Below, piece after piece: positions 18,712 through 30,289 of a stretch of 64,000 nt of DNA. The translations under genes were made by a program, and so were the position numbers. Source of the stretch: Phellopilus nigrolimitatus (lineage: Eukaryota; Basidiomycota; Agaricomycetes; Hymenochaetales; Hymenochaetaceae); assembly GCA_021029095.1 (NCBI GenBank), contig JAJOHG010000059.1:1-64000 (forward strand), written 5' to 3'. Below the pieces are notes generated by a model. That model was not told the origin of the DNA, did not search any database, and worked only from the letters and a program-made list of their open reading frames with translations. Each line of letters starts with the position of its first letter. Position 1 is the stretch's first letter.

Positions 18712-21700
18712 TTAGGTAAAAAGAGGGTCTTGGGGTTTGTTGGGGTTGTCCTTATGGAATTCTAGGACCAATTCACGTGCATTCTCCACATTTTGAGCCT
18801 TTTCCCAACTGTATTCTTCTGGTCTGCCTTCATATCCTAGCCATCTGACCTTGTACATCACTATGGCAGGCTTGAAGCGTCGGTTGTATTTTGAGTTTAC
18901 AACTTCAGAAACTTCATGCTCCTGTCCACAACCTTCAATTTCTACTGGTGGTGGCGGTGCTTGCACTCGATTGGGAATTGTATTCTTCTGTGCTGGTTTC
19001 AAGAGCGACACATGGAATACATTATGCAGAGCTTTCATAGAATATGGCAACTTGATCTTGTATGCATTGGCAGAGATGCGCTTTAGCACTTCAAATGGTC
19101 CAAGTTGTTTCCAATCCAGTTTCTTGGTAGGGCGAGTCGTCTTAATGTTCTTGCTTGATAAGAAAACCTTGTCTCCTGCTTTCAGTTCTGGAAATGGAAT
19201 TCTATTCTGATCTGCAGGCTGCTGGTAGCGCTTCTGGGCAATCTTGAGCTGTTCCTGTAGATAAGTATGAAGGCTTGACAAATCCTTAGTGTAAGCTGAC
19301 GCTTCTGCTGAGTATGATTCTGCTTTGTCATTTGGTTGAATCATTGGGTTGTAGCCTTTGTTTGCAAAGAAGGGTGAAACCTGTGTAGCTGAATGTGGGA
19401 CATTGTTATATGCAAATTCTGCAAGGGCAAGTAGTGTTGACCAATTGTTTTGCTGATAGTTGCAGTATATGTGCAAATATTGTTCCACAATCTGGTTTAA
19501 CCTTTCTGTCTGTCCATCTGTTTGGGGATGGTAGGCTGTAGAGAAGTTGAGCTTGATGCCTAGAAGTGCAGCTAGCGACTTCCAGAATTTGGAGGTAAAC
19601 TCTGATCCACGGTCTGAGATAATATCCAGAGGAACACCATGTTTTGAAAACACATGAATCAGGAAAAGCCTTGCAAGTTCTGGTGCATCAATGTCATCTG
19701 TAGTAGGAATAAACAGTGCCATTTTGGAGAGGCGATCAACCACTACTAATATAGCAGTGAATCCATTTGAACTAGGAAGCTGTTCAATAAGATCCATTGA
19801 GATTGATGACCATGGGTGTTCTGGAATAGGAAGTTGTTGCAGTAGCCCATAAGGTTTATGTCTTGGTGCTTTGGCTCTAGGACAGTCTTGACAGGTCCTA
19901 CAGAATTCTGTAACAAACTTCTTCATTCCAGGCCAGAAATATTCGCGATAGATCAGTTTCAGTGTTTTAGATACTCCAAAATGTCCAGCAGAGGGATGAT
20001 CATGTTTTTCCTTGAGGATGCGCAACCGCAAGTCCTTGTAGTCAGGAACATATAATCTTCCTTTAAATAAGAGAAATCCTCCATTGGAAACACTCCAATC
20101 TGTCTCAGAAGTTTTCTGAACATCTTCAGATTTGGATTTTGCAAATGCATCTGTCTTTAATCCATCTAGGATGTCTTTCCTTAAAGCTTCTAAGTCAATG
20201 AGGAAAATTGCTCTCAATTTGACATCAAGGAATTTTGTTGCACGCAGAGAAGTGACTAATTGTCCTGAAGTGAAAAGTGTCTTGAGATTGTGAGGGTTTG
20301 CTAGGGCATAAGTGCCTTCCCCCCCTTTAGGGTACACGTCGGCTCGGCGTGTCATGGCATCTGGCTTTCCTCCTTGTTTGCCAGGGCGATAGAAAATCTT
20401 GAAATCAAAAGCAGAAAGAAATTCAGACCAACGCGCTTGTCGACGAGTAAGTTGCTTAGTAGTTTGGAAGTATTCCAAAGCTTTGTGATCAGTGATAACT
20501 TGTACAGTGTGGGCAGCACCTTCTAAATATGCTCTCCAGTGCTTAAATGCAGTGAGGATAGCCAGCAATTCCTTGTCATGAATTTCATAGTTGAGTTCAG
20601 CAGTTTGCATAGATCTAGAAAAGAAGGCAACTGGGTGAAGTTCATCTTTGGTATTGACTTGAGAAAGGATTGCAGCAATAGCATAGTCAGAAGCATCAGT
20701 TTCCACAATAGTAGGGAGAGTGGGTTGAAAGTGAGCCAAAACAGGTCCATTCATGAAAGCTTTTTTGAGTGTGTCAAAAGCTGCCTGAGCTTGAGGTCCC
20801 CATTGATAAGGCTTATCATGTCTGGTGAGAAGAGTAAGAGGTTTGATGAAAAGAACATTTGTCAATGCGCGCATATAGTCCTTTTTCACGCAGTCTCTGG
20901 AGTACACCGCGAACATGTTGGATGTGTTCTTCTATGGTGCCATCAAAGTCAAGAAGGTCATCCAGGTAGATAATTAAGAAGTAATCAAGCATATCAAGAA
21001 AAGCATCATTCATAAAATGTTGGAAGGTTGCTGGGGCATTGGACATTCCAAAAGGCATGACTAAGTATTCAAAACTGCCATAGCGAGTCCTGAATGCAGT
21101 TTTCCACTCATCACCTTTTCTGATCCTAATTTGATTATATCCAGCACGCAAGTCCAGCTTGGTGAAAAATTTGGCATTCCGCAAGCGGTCTAAGAGATCA
21201 GCAATGAGGGGAAGAGGGTAGCGGTCCTTTTTGGTGACACGGTTGAGTGCCCTATAGTCAACACAAAGTCTGAGAGATCCATCCTTTTTCTTGACAAATA
21301 AGATGGGTGAGCCACAAGGTGATGAGGAAGGCCTAATGTAACCTTTTGCTAAATTCTCATCAATGTAGTCACGCAGAGCTTTGAGTTCATTTTCTGACAT
21401 GCTATAAATGGGTCCAAAGGGTGGTTTTGCACCTTCAAGAAAATCAATCTTGTGGTCATAGGTCCTATGTGGTGGTAACCGAGTAGCTTTGGATTCCATA
21501 AAAACATCAACATAGTCATGATAACAAGATGGAAGGTGTTTCTTGATCTCTTCTTCCTCTGCACTTGAGTCATTGACAAGAGTTTCTTGAGAATCAGTGG
21601 AAGAACCAGGTTGAGCGGCACGCATCTTGGTTTCTTGAGGGTTGATATTACAGAGGTAAAATGGAAGTCCTTCTTCTTCTACCAGAGCAGAGAAGGTATG

Positions 21701-22222
21701 CAAGTCAGTCATAGCAATGTCAATCTTGGGGGTATCTGAGTCAGGCTTGGTAGTTTTGGGAAGGTCAACTCTCCCTGTCAACCAGTCAATGGTTGGATTA
21801 TGGTCCCGAAGCCATTTGTGTCCAAGAACAATTTGACAAGATGGGTCCAATTGAGTTACAAAAAAGGTAATAGGATGTTTGCTTCCACTAGGGAATTGAA
21901 CATCAGTAGTGAAAGAATATTTGATAGAGCCATGAGTAGCAGGTTGTCCATCAAAGAGGCGCAGAGTGACTGGCGCAGCCAGTGGTATGGGATTAAGATT
22001 ATTTTTCTTGAGAAAATTTTCATCTATAAAGTTATCACTTGCACCAGAATCCACTAGCGCAGAAATAGATTTAAGATAAATAGAGGGAAATGAGAGAGAG
22101 AGAACTAATTGATTTGCTTTTTTAGGGATTTTATTAGGAATTGAAGTTGCAGAGAGATGAGAAATATGGGGTACTGTATGGTTTGAATTTATATGGCAGG
22201 CCCGGACCCATACATCATTCAC
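18712..22222 (-). pseudogene. Gypsy pol polyprotein, broken between RT and RNase H
   Basis: The first frame (22222 to 20816) holds an aspartic protease (LVDSGASDNFI) and reverse transcriptase (CVDYRALNRVTKKDRYPLPL, KLDLRAGYNQIRI, and the active site IIYLDDLL). It ends after CSFHQT. The second frame (20916 to 18712) begins in the connection region at LTLLTRHDKPYQWG, then RNase H (VETDASDYAI), the integrase zinc motif (HPSAGHFG...CRTCQDCPRAK), the catalytic residues in SMDLIEQLP, ISDRGSEFTSKFWKSL and QTDGQTERLNQ, and a C-terminal chromodomain (VMYKVRWLGYEGRPEEYSWE). About 45 residues normally between KCSFHQT and LTLLTR are missing, with a frame change, so the polyprotein cannot be made whole. 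The pol ATG overlaps the gag stop by four bases. Confidence 0.9.
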
Positions 22223-23283
22223 TCTGAACCTGCCCAGAGGTTTTCCGAGTCTTCAACAACTTCATCAGGGGCATAGGCATCAGATGGTTCAGGGTCCAGA
22301 TCATCAGTTTCCAAGTTGTCATCATCTGATGGAGGATCAAAGAATGCTTCATCTGTATGGAGAGGTTCATCCTCAACAACTGCAGCACGACCTGAGGTAT
22401 TCTGTGGTTTAGAAGTGGAGGCATGAGGCTTGCGCGGATTACTTGGGCAAGTCTCCAATTTATGATCAGGAGAGTTGCAGTAGAGGCAACGGCCTGCTGC
22501 ACGCCTTCGCTCTTTTTCTTCTTCCTTCAAGGTACCATCAGAGTTTAGGAATTTTGCAAGCTGAGGCTGTGGCTTCTTGAAGTTACCAGAATTTTGGCCA
22601 ACTGATCTGTGAGGAGGGTTCTTTGAATAGGATTGGTTTGGCTGAGTTCCAAAAGGCTTCCTTGACACAGATTGCTGTGGAGGATTATAACTTGAGCGAC
22701 CTCCAAGGCGCTGTTCACGCTCATACTCAGCAACTCTATTATCAATCTTGAGTGCCAAACTCTTTAGTCTATCTAGGGTCTTAGGCCGACTGGTTGGGTA
22801 GGTGGAAATGGCCTTTTTGATAGAATCAGTGAGCCCTGCATAAAATTGAGATGCCAAGGCTTGGTCATTCCACTCTGTTTGTTGAGCAAGTTCTGTGGAG
22901 TCAATGATGTACTTCTGAACACGCTGTCCTTGACGCATGGCAAGTTGTCTTATTTCATCTTCAGCTATACGCTCTTGGTCAGAGCCAACAAAGAACTGTT
23001 TTAATTCTTGGACAAAATCAGAGTATGAGTGCATATAAGGTGGTGCAGGTAACCCATTTGACATGTTTATGATTGCATTTTGGAAATGTTTGTGGGCAAT
23101 ATCTGTAGTGCGGGAGACAGCATACCAGATTTTGTCTGAGTCCTTCAGATAGGTGTAAGGTTTAGCTGAATAGACAGTTTGAAGCTGAGCTAAGAATAGT
23201 TTTAGCTTGTTTGGGTCACGCCCTGTAAAGCTCTCAGGGTCCTTGATATCAATAGCCTTTTCTCTTGAGAGTTCTGCTGTCAC
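22219..23283 (-). CDS. Gypsy Gag
   Basis: A 354-residue open frame starts MTAELSREKAIDIKDPESFT. It has a capsid-type helical region with YSDFVQELKQFF, a basic linker rich in Ser/Asn/Pro, and a CCHC zinc knuckle CLYCNSPDHKLETC (C-X2-C-X4-H-X4-C). The tail is very acidic. The stop overlaps the pol start, so pol is probably made by reinitiation or a frameshift. This frame is intact although pol is not. Confidence 0.85.
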   Translation of the reverse strand: MTAELSREKAIDIKDPESFTGRDPNKLKLFLAQLQTVYSAKPYTYLKDSDKIWYAVSRTTDIAHKHFQNAIINMSNGLPAPPYMHSYSDFVQELKQFFVGSDQERIAEDEIRQLAMRQGQRVQKYIIDSTELAQQTEWNDQALASQFYAGLTDSIKKAISTYPTSRPKTLDRLKSLALKIDNRVAEYEREQRLGGRSSYNPPQQSVSRKPFGTQPNQSYSKNPPHRSVGQNSGNFKKPQPQLAKFLNSDGTLKEEEKERRRAAGRCLYCNSPDHKLETCPSNPRKPHASTSKPQNTSGRAAVVEDEPLHTDEAFFDPPSDDDNLETDDLDPEPSDAYAPDEVVEDSENLWAGSE

Positions 23284-23333
23284 AGAATTTGTTGGTCTAG
23301 CTTGAGAAGTATTAGATCCAGGCTGTGTAGATG

Positions 23334-23558
23334 TATTGAATATAGTATGATCTTGGACACTTTATTTCCTTTTATTATTTTGCGTACCAGGTGACTTGAA
23401 CTCCTGACTTGTTGTTCTGCGTCACCTAACATGTTGATGTATTACATAATGCTTCCCTTGAAGCGGCAGAGTCCATGGATGGTGCTCTCTATCTTTTGCA
23501 CTCATCCATTGGACTCAGGTCACTGTCTGTGTTTGTTGTGAGACCACTCCGCCTCACA
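23334..23558 (+). repeat. Copia LTR, short 225-bp form
   Basis: It runs from TATTGAATATAG to CCGCCTCACA and matches the other copia LTRs except that it has one, not two, copies of the 27-bp block CTTTTGCACTCATCCATTGG ACTCAGG, so it is 53 bp shorter than the 278-bp form. Confidence 0.85.
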
Positions 23559-24470
23559 GGTTATGAGCCTTGCGCTGTAACTTCACAACAACGTTCAGTA
23601 CATCGTCGACAACATCCTCCTTGATTTTCGTTCAAATCGGAGTTGATCTGGTCCCTCTGGAAGAGTTTCTGTCAACTGCAAAGTTCTGGCTGTTCGGATT
23701 GGGCTGTAATCGCAGGGTTGGGTTCTGTGGTGTGTCCGTCGTCTTTGTGTCGATTTTCGTGCCGCCATTCGCACTTGCTGGCACTCTACACCCCTCTGCT
23801 TCGACATCCATCCTTATCACTCTCCCATCTGCACTCTCTGCTTTTCGTCAAATCGCTCGAAATCGGCTGGACGGATCATGCTGAAACTTCGCACGTCGTC
23901 TCATTACTCTGGTCCCACGCGTCGTACCAACTTGTGGCCGATTCGACTTCAATTTGAGGGTGCTGCATCGATTTCGACTTTTGCAGTCTCTATCTGTCTG
24001 TTTGTCTGCTCCCTGCATCGGTTCTGCATAGCGGACTCAGATCTTGCTCGATCGCTCTGCGATTTTACACACGTTCTCGTGTTCACGTCGTCTCGGTGTG
24101 TGTTGATTTGCGTCTCAATCGCTCCACCCGTTCTCTCTCTGTGTCGCGTTTTGCGCGGTTTGCCAGCTCTGGTACCTGACAGTTCAGACCCATTTCATTC
24201 CATTTGGTTGTTGTTGGATCAGATAGTCTATTGGTTGTGAAGCTCGACTGCAGGGCCTTAGTTTGCCCTTTGTGACACTCTTTTGAGTGTTTACTTAAGC
24301 CTAGAGCCTCTCTCAACCAGCGGTGCCTGCGGAGTCTTAACAGACTGACAGACCAGCACTGTCTTGCGACGATTCTGTGTATACATCAATTATTTTGGGT
24401 GTTTGGAATCTGTTTGGCTTGTATTGACCTGATATCTGCAAATCGCGTAATTCGGCTTGTACACGTTTTC
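23559..24470 (+). mobile_element. Copia 5' leader fragment with primer-binding site
   Basis: Directly after the LTR comes GGTTATGAGCCTTGCGC, then about 0.9 kb of the same non-coding leader that precedes gag at 50137-51135. It stops at CACGTTTT, where an inverted copia LTR begins (24471). The gag-pol region is absent. Confidence 0.85.
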
Positions 24471-24494
24471 TGTGAGGCGGAGTGGTCTCACAAC
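24471..24494 (-). mobile_element. First 24 bp of an inverted copia LTR
   Basis: TGTGAGGCGGAGTGGTCTCA plus CAAC is the end of an inverted copia LTR. The same LTR continues at 29402 after the 24495-29401 element, with TCACAAC duplicated on both sides. Confidence 0.8.
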
Positions 24495-24779
24495 CACTGC
24501 TGCCAGCAGATATATTGAATAAGTGTGAGCAAATGCTGGTCAATCCATATTGTGTAACTCCCAGCGTTGGCTGAATATATAAATCTTCAGCAATGCTGAT
24601 AGGAGTGAATAACTGAATATCTCGAAAGAGAATGTGCTGAAGGAATATGCCTCAAATTGGGTATTTGTCACTTCTGCTTATTAAATGTTATTCCTATATG
24701 CAGCAAAACATGTTGTAAGCATGGACAGGCTGTGCCGATGCACACCCTCAGCTGTTATATATAGATAAATATAGATAAA

Positions 24780-25137
24780 TTCCCCGCCGTCTGCTTCTAC
24801 TCGCTTGCGCGGCTCGCGCACCCTTCGGCAGCTTGCCCGCATCACTTCCGCGCCTCCCGCCCGCCGCCCGCCGCCCGCCACCCGCCGCTGCCCGCCGCCT
24901 GCGTGTAGAGCACTCAATTTTCTTCCAATTCCTTTCATTTTTGTTGCATACTGTAGCTACTAATCTCTACTCCAGTTTTTTATTCACTCAATGTTTTTCT
25001 GAGGGGTGGGGGAAGGGGGATGTATATTATCACGCAGTAACTACATTATAGTGAGAAAAAAAAGCCGCCACCTGCTTAAAACGAGCGGGAAAGGGAGCGG
25101 GAAAGGGAGCAGGAAAGGGAGCAGGAAAGGGAGCGGG
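24780..25137. repeat. GC-rich simple repeats
   Basis: A run of CCCGCCG units (about 24856-24900) and, further on, at least four copies of the 12-bp unit GGGAAAGGGAGC (25087-25135) flank an unremarkable AT-rich stretch. Open frames here are artefacts of the repeats. Confidence 0.7.
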
Positions 25138-25329
25138 GTACACACTCACCTGCTCGTCGCGAACGTCTGGCGGCCCAGACGGCGCGCGCTTTCGCTCTTC
25201 GACCCACGGCCCACAGGGTGCATGCACGCAGATTCCCTGATCGCATTCCCGCCGAGAGAGGAGCTGGCCGTGCGTGCGCGTCCATCGAGGACGCTAGCAC
25301 GCACGCGGATTAAAGCCGAACTCACCTTC

Positions 25330-25800
25330 TTCACCTTGTCACCGAGCGCGTCCTTGACGACCTTGCAGAGCTCCTCGAACTGCGCGGACTCGCCATCGAG
25401 CGCCGCCTTCTCCTCATCGACCTCCTCGAACTCGAGACCCTCCTTCGACACACATACAAGCTTGTCGAATCCCTTAAGCTGGGTGACGGCGTACTCGTTG
25501 ATTGGGTCAACAAGCAGAAGAACCTCGAAGTTCTTCTTCTTAAGTGCCTCGAGGAAAGGAGAGTCCTTGACGGCATTGAGTGATTCGCCGGTGAGGTAGT
25601 AGATCGACTTCTGGATTTCGGGCATGCGAGCGATGTCGTCTGGAAAATAAGATCAATAAGAGTGAACACATCGCCAAGATCGAGTGTACGTACCCTTCAG
25701 CGAAGCCTCGTCCTCGGTCGACTTCGTCGAGTAGAAGCGAAGAAATTCGGCGAGTTTGCTGCGGTTCTGCGAGTCTTCGTGGATCCCGCGCTTGAACGGC
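25330..25800 (-). pseudogene. HSP90 (HSP82-type) middle-domain fragment
   Basis: HSP90 is the abundant cytosolic ATP-dependent chaperone. The first exon reads [20 protein letters not shown] and [12 protein letters not shown]. An intron (GTACGT...TTCCAG, about 25635-25693) is kept, and the second exon reads [57 protein letters not shown] and [18 protein letters not shown], ending at a GTGAGT donor. The ATPase domain and the C-terminal dimerisation domain with MEEVD are missing. The retained exons are well conserved, with no stop, which suggests recent capture. It lies within the 24495-29401 element. Confidence 0.85.
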
Positions 25801-25849
25801 ATTGGCGCGTCTGCGTGCAGATGGAAGCCGGGGGACGCAGCCATTGTAC

Positions 25850-26400
25850 GAAGAGGGAGGAGGACGTCGGCGCGGGTGGCAAGGGTGCAGCACAGGCAAC
25901 ACTGGCCATCTGGATGAAGTGGGTCGACGCTGACACGTATCGGCTGCAAAGCCCAAAAAACGATCTGAAAAGCGATTATTAGGATATTATATACGAAACG
26001 ATTGCGCTAGAGAACTTACCGGTACATTCTGAACGATCGCGAGCGAATCAGAGGCGGTCGAGAACTCGCACAACGCGTGCGTCGTGAGCACACGGCCGGA
26101 CGAGCAGCGCGAGGTCCAGAAGTTCACGAACGATCGCAGGGTGACTCGCGCCGGGGAGCTTCACGAACTACATCGCGCGTTCGGTGAAGGAAGTGCGGCT
26201 GGTCATCGTGACAGCCATTGAGCGTGTGGAGACGTCGACAGTTGTGTCGACACGGCAGATACCGCCGACGGCGGTGTTCCCATTATGTTCCTTCTTGACG
26301 GCAGGTGTGAAAGCGGCTCATACGGATGCACAGACATTGGCGAAGGCGCTCGCAAGACTGCGAGTGTGCATGACTGAAGTTCGATGCGGACAGTGACGAC
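25850..26400 (-). other. Unidentified gene-like segment upstream of the HSP90 fragment
   Basis: One minus-strand frame reads LRSFVNFWTSRCSSGRVLTT and HALCEFSTASDSLAIVQNVP, ending at a GTAAG donor near 26022. It has codon-like composition but I do not recognise it. Other frames here are shadows. Confidence 0.25.
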
Positions 26401-27660
26401 GACCCCTGCTGGTGACGTGGCAATCCATAGCGATCTTCAGCCGCGTAAATAGTTATAAAGACCTGAAAATATGTGTTAGAGTTGTTTTAGAATGAAAAGA
26501 GCACTTTTTTGATGACTTACCTGTTGTTCTGCGAGACGGCCGGGGTGGAGGACGTCGTGGACGATGATGACGAGCAAAGACGAACGACGTCCACGCTAGG
26601 CACGCGCGTCTCGGCGACTTCCGAGGGTGCATTCAAGCAGCCTCGAGCGACACTGTCTGATTTATTACATTTCTTCTGTCTGTCCGATAGCTTTGAAACT
26701 TTGTACATACTTGCTTCACATATGTTCTCGTGTCCTCAGAAATTTGTACTACCCCGATCGCCTTAGATGTCGCTCTATTAAAGAAACTAAGAGCGTAAAA
26801 CCGAGGTTTTTTGTCAAAACGTCAAAATATATTCTAGAGAGAGATCGAGTCGATGGAATTCCTTCGTTTTCTCAGGAATGAGACTAATCTAATGATTAAA
26901 ACGGTATATGGCATCCGATTTGCTGTGGGAGGGCTATATATATGTGATCTAACCTTCGGTATACGAGAACACACAACTGCTCTATGATTCTAGTGTAAAT
27001 CACTCTATCAACTACTCATTCTCGAGCAAATTTGCTACTTGATCAACATTCTTCCTCATAAACATCAAACTAACACATGGAATGCTTCTGTAATACAGTG
27101 AAGGTGTGTTTTCGAAAGACAGCTTTTTTTTAAAGCTCCGAGAAATTACAATGGAAAGTAAACAAAGTGGTACCTTTTGACCAGATAACTGAATTCATTC
27201 CTTCACACAGCGGGTTCTAAGCAACCAGAGAAGCTCAAATTTTATAGAGGGACTTTAGATTAGTATACAGTACTACTTATAAAGTAATGAAGCACTTGGG
27301 ATAAATAGATAGGCTTGCAGAGAAGAATAAAGTATGGGTAGTAGAGGCACACATGTAGGTTATACCAATATTTCATAGGAGACCTGGAAGCTCTGGCAGC
27401 TAGAAACTCGTATACTGGCTATTACTGGTATTACCTTGAGATTAAAAAGCTTCTCGTGCACTCGGATGCTTCTTCTCGGGCACAGGGAACTTAGAGAATG
27501 AAGTTACCTGGAGTTTAGACTGGTATTTATCAGTTATCTCAATAAATAAGCTATTAGAATGTTTTAAACTTGCAGAAAGTGTCAATTAGTATATATTATA
27601 CTTTATTATATTTTTTACTTGAGGACAATGAGCTTCAGTGCTCTGATTTAGAGGGGACTT
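26401..27660. other. AT-rich interior of the element, no gene supported
   Basis: Mostly AT-rich. A stretch near 26940-27070 with ATCAACTACTCATTCTCGAG resembles the end of an old LTR, but I find no partner. Short open frames have no support. Confidence 0.4.
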
Positions 27661-27995
27661 TTATTTTTCTCTGTGTGCCACAGCTTCGGCATGACCTCGG
27701 CATTCCATATTTGGCGAGCAAATCATTCCTGTTTTGGTACGACCGACGACGCGTCATCAGCTTGTTTTTTCCTCGTCGTCGTCGTCGTCGTCTCCGTCGT
27801 CGTCGCCGTCGCTTGCCACGGGCCGTACATACTACAGAGGGCCGCTAATGCCTCGCACACACTACAAAGCTACAGCCAGGGTCGTACAAGGGTCTCAGGT
27901 GAGCGCAACAGCCGAGTGAAGGGGCTTAAGCATACTGCTCGCGCAGTGGGTCGAGACACACCGTCGACGAACTCACGCAAAGCAACCACGCTGTC

Positions 27996-28752
27996 TTGCG
28001 TGCCACGGCGCACGAACTCTCCGGCGGTGTCGACGCAGTCTCGGACGCACGAGGACTGGCACGCTACCTCGTATTCGCAGGGCAGGACAAGACCGGGACG
28101 TCTGCGAAGATGAAGGAACTCCGGGATCTCGTGGACCCAGCAGCACAGATCTACATCGCGGCGCTGTTGCGCGCGCGGACGAGCTGCTCGTCGCGGAGGA
28201 TGGGTGGGCGGGGAGGCAGTGCCAGGCCCCGTCTGCGCCTTCTGTGTCTGTGTCTGCCGTCGGCAACAACACGCTGTCGGCTCCCTTGGCCGGACAAGAG
28301 CAGGGTGCACATACCTCTGGTACGTATGCTGGGGCCTATCAGGATACGACGGGAATGATCAAGAACGCGCTACTCGCAGGTGCGGAGGCGCTGTCGGAGC
28401 TCGTCCTCACTGTCGTCTGGGCATCCCATCTTTCAAACGAGCTCAAGCGCCGCTTTTACAAGAACTGGTACTGCTTGATGTCCCGCTACGCAAAGAAGCA
28501 CTCCGAGGACTGCAGGCTTCGACAAGGCCGCGTGCGCTGCTCGTCTGCGATTCGCGCGCGCACGCCATTCGTTTGTGTTTCGTGCGTGCGTGCGCGTGCC
28601 CTGCGTGCGCAGGTGAAGAGGGTGCTTGCGGACCGTGACGGATGGCGCACGCCGCCTGTGCGCATGCTCGAGGCTGAGTCGGCAACGCTCGCAGGCACGG
28701 TTCGATTTCTTTTCTGTTCGTTTGTCAAGATAATTCTGTTCCCCCCAGATTA
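27996..28752 (+). other. Unidentified gene fragment in the element's right half
   Basis: Successive plus-strand frames read GVDAVSDARGLARYLVFAGQ, KMKELRDLVDPAAQIYIAAL, then NALLAGAEALSELVLTVVWA and ELKRRFYKNWYCLMSRYAKK. They look like pieces of one alpha-helical protein interrupted by frame changes. Family unknown. An upstream GTC-triplet run (about 27774-27810) makes artefactual Ser/Val/Arg tracts. Confidence 0.3.
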
Positions 28753-29279
28753 AACAATATGATTAGATCATTATTCTTGTATAAAGTAGTACTATTGTTT
28801 TTCCCCTGTAGATTACAAAGAAAATGAACTGTTTTAGTCAAAAAACAGATGAGTCACAAAAAAGCGGCGGTGCGTCGGGATGATGAGCGGAAGGGCGGGA
28901 GACAGCGGGCGGGCAACGTAACAAGCAGCGAAGCACCGGCGGGAATGTAGCCAAAGTACCAAATTAGAATGTAGCCCGCCCGTCGCCAGCACGTGCTGGT
29001 GGCGGCCAGCGAGTGGCGAACAAGAAGTATTAGTCAGTTGTACAAGGGAATTGCCGGGTGCCGAGGTGCCATAGAGCCTGCGAGATTACTAAGCAAGGAC
29101 AGCCGAGTAATCAGAAACCATTTTCATTGGTTTATGTACCAGAACCCGTGTGGAATTTAAAATAACAAAGGTAGTATTTAAAAAAATTCTAATAATCATT
29201 TTCTTTATTCAGGCCACCTAATACGGAGGCCAGACCCGTGTTTATTCTACCCGGGCAGCATCACGTGCGTCTCACATTT
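28753..29279. other. Non-coding, no gene seen
   Basis: GC-rich then AT-rich sequence with a short hairpin GCCAGCACGTGCTGGTGGC near 28985. No supported gene. Confidence 0.4.
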
Positions 29280-29401
29280 TCAGTCATTGCTGAGAGTTAT
29301 ACAATACGTTTTTTAGAGTTTAGCCAGCCTTTGCTCAAATTTATTCAAACGGGTTTTAAGCGTTCGCTGCTATTTATTCAAAAATCCTGCTGGTAGGACT
29401 G

Positions 29402-29895
29402 TCACAACAAACACAGACAGTGACCTGAGTCCAATGGATGAGTGCAAAAGATAGTGTATTAGAGAAACTAAACATGCCTGAGTCCAATGGATGAGTGCAA
29501 AAGATAGAGAGCACCATCCATGGACTCTGCCGCTTCAAGGGAAGCATTACATAATACATCAACATGTCAGGTGACGCAGAACAACAAGTCAGGAGTTCAA
29601 GTCACCTGGTACGCAAAATAATAAAAGGAAATAAAGTGTCCAAGATTATACTATATCCAATACTCCCCCCTGATCTGACACGCCTGTCAATCACAGAAGA
29701 CCCAGCATACCTCGCATCTCAATCACCTTCACGCGTCCAAGCGCCTTGGTCATGATGTCAGCCGGCATAGACTTGGTGGGGAGGTAGCGAATGTCAATAA
29801 GACCCGACTCAACCACATCGCGCAGCCAGTAGTGCCGCAAGTCCAAGTGCTTCATCCGACCATGGTGTTCAGGGTTCCTGGCAACAGCAAGGGCA
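29402..29895 (-). mobile_element. Copia 3' remnant: LTR and end of pol
   Basis: The LTR portion (29402-29662) is followed by the purine tract and the last 70-odd codons of copia pol on the minus strand (HLDLRHYWLRDVVESGLIDI, YLPTKSMPADIMTKALGRVK, MRGMLGLL, stop). Homology ends abruptly at 29895 inside the RNase H domain. Confidence 0.9.
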
Positions 29896-30289
29896 GATTA
29901 CGATTACTGAGTTTACGAAGAATCGTTTTTTGTAACTGAGCATTTTCACCAGCAGTGGCTGTGCAAATGTGGCAGTGTTCATTACAAAAAGTGTACAAAA
30001 TTGAGCTCATTCGGAAGTAAGATTGTACACTCGTTCACAGCCACCGCTCGGCTTCTTCCGGTGATGGTCCTCAGCGATGTTCGCTTTTGAACTCTGTCTA
30101 TAACTTCCTTTCTACAGTGCATCCATCCAACTTCTTTGCTCTAATGGGTGGGGATATAGCGTTTCTGTCTGAATGTCGAAAAAAATTGAGTTAAAGGGTG
30201 CTGTATCAATAAATATGAAGCAATTTTACTACATCGTTTGTTATTTACATAATACATACTACTTCTATTTTCTTAACTTTTTTTTTTCT
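29896..30289. other. Non-coding, no gene seen
   Basis: AT-rich sequence after the copia breakpoint. A GTGTACAAAAT motif also found in the 6818-7290 repeat is the only notable similarity. Confidence 0.4.

Larger units (their letters stand above)
17147..23333 (-). mobile_element. Ty3/gypsy chromovirus, 5'-truncated
   Basis: The element has a 3' LTR, an antisense-ORF region, pol and gag on the minus strand. Its 5' end is cut at 23333, where a copia LTR begins at once. Gag carries a CCHC knuckle and pol ends with a chromodomain, which defines a chromovirus. A deletion between reverse transcriptase and RNase H disables it. Confidence 0.9.
24495..29401. mobile_element. Terminal-inverted-repeat element carrying an HSP90 fragment
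   Basis: A 4,907-bp element begins CACTGCTGCCAGCAG and ends CTGCTGGTAGGACTG. The ends are imperfect inverted repeats that share further blocks over about 100 bp (GAATAA..., GAGCAAA.GCTGG, and TATTGT.TAACTC.CAG). It sits inside one copia LTR, whose two halves flank it with a TCACAAC duplication (24488-24494 and 29402-29408). No transposase is seen; the interior holds an HSP90 fragment and other gene-like pieces. The 7-8 bp duplication suggests hAT or a related superfamily. Confidence 0.7.
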
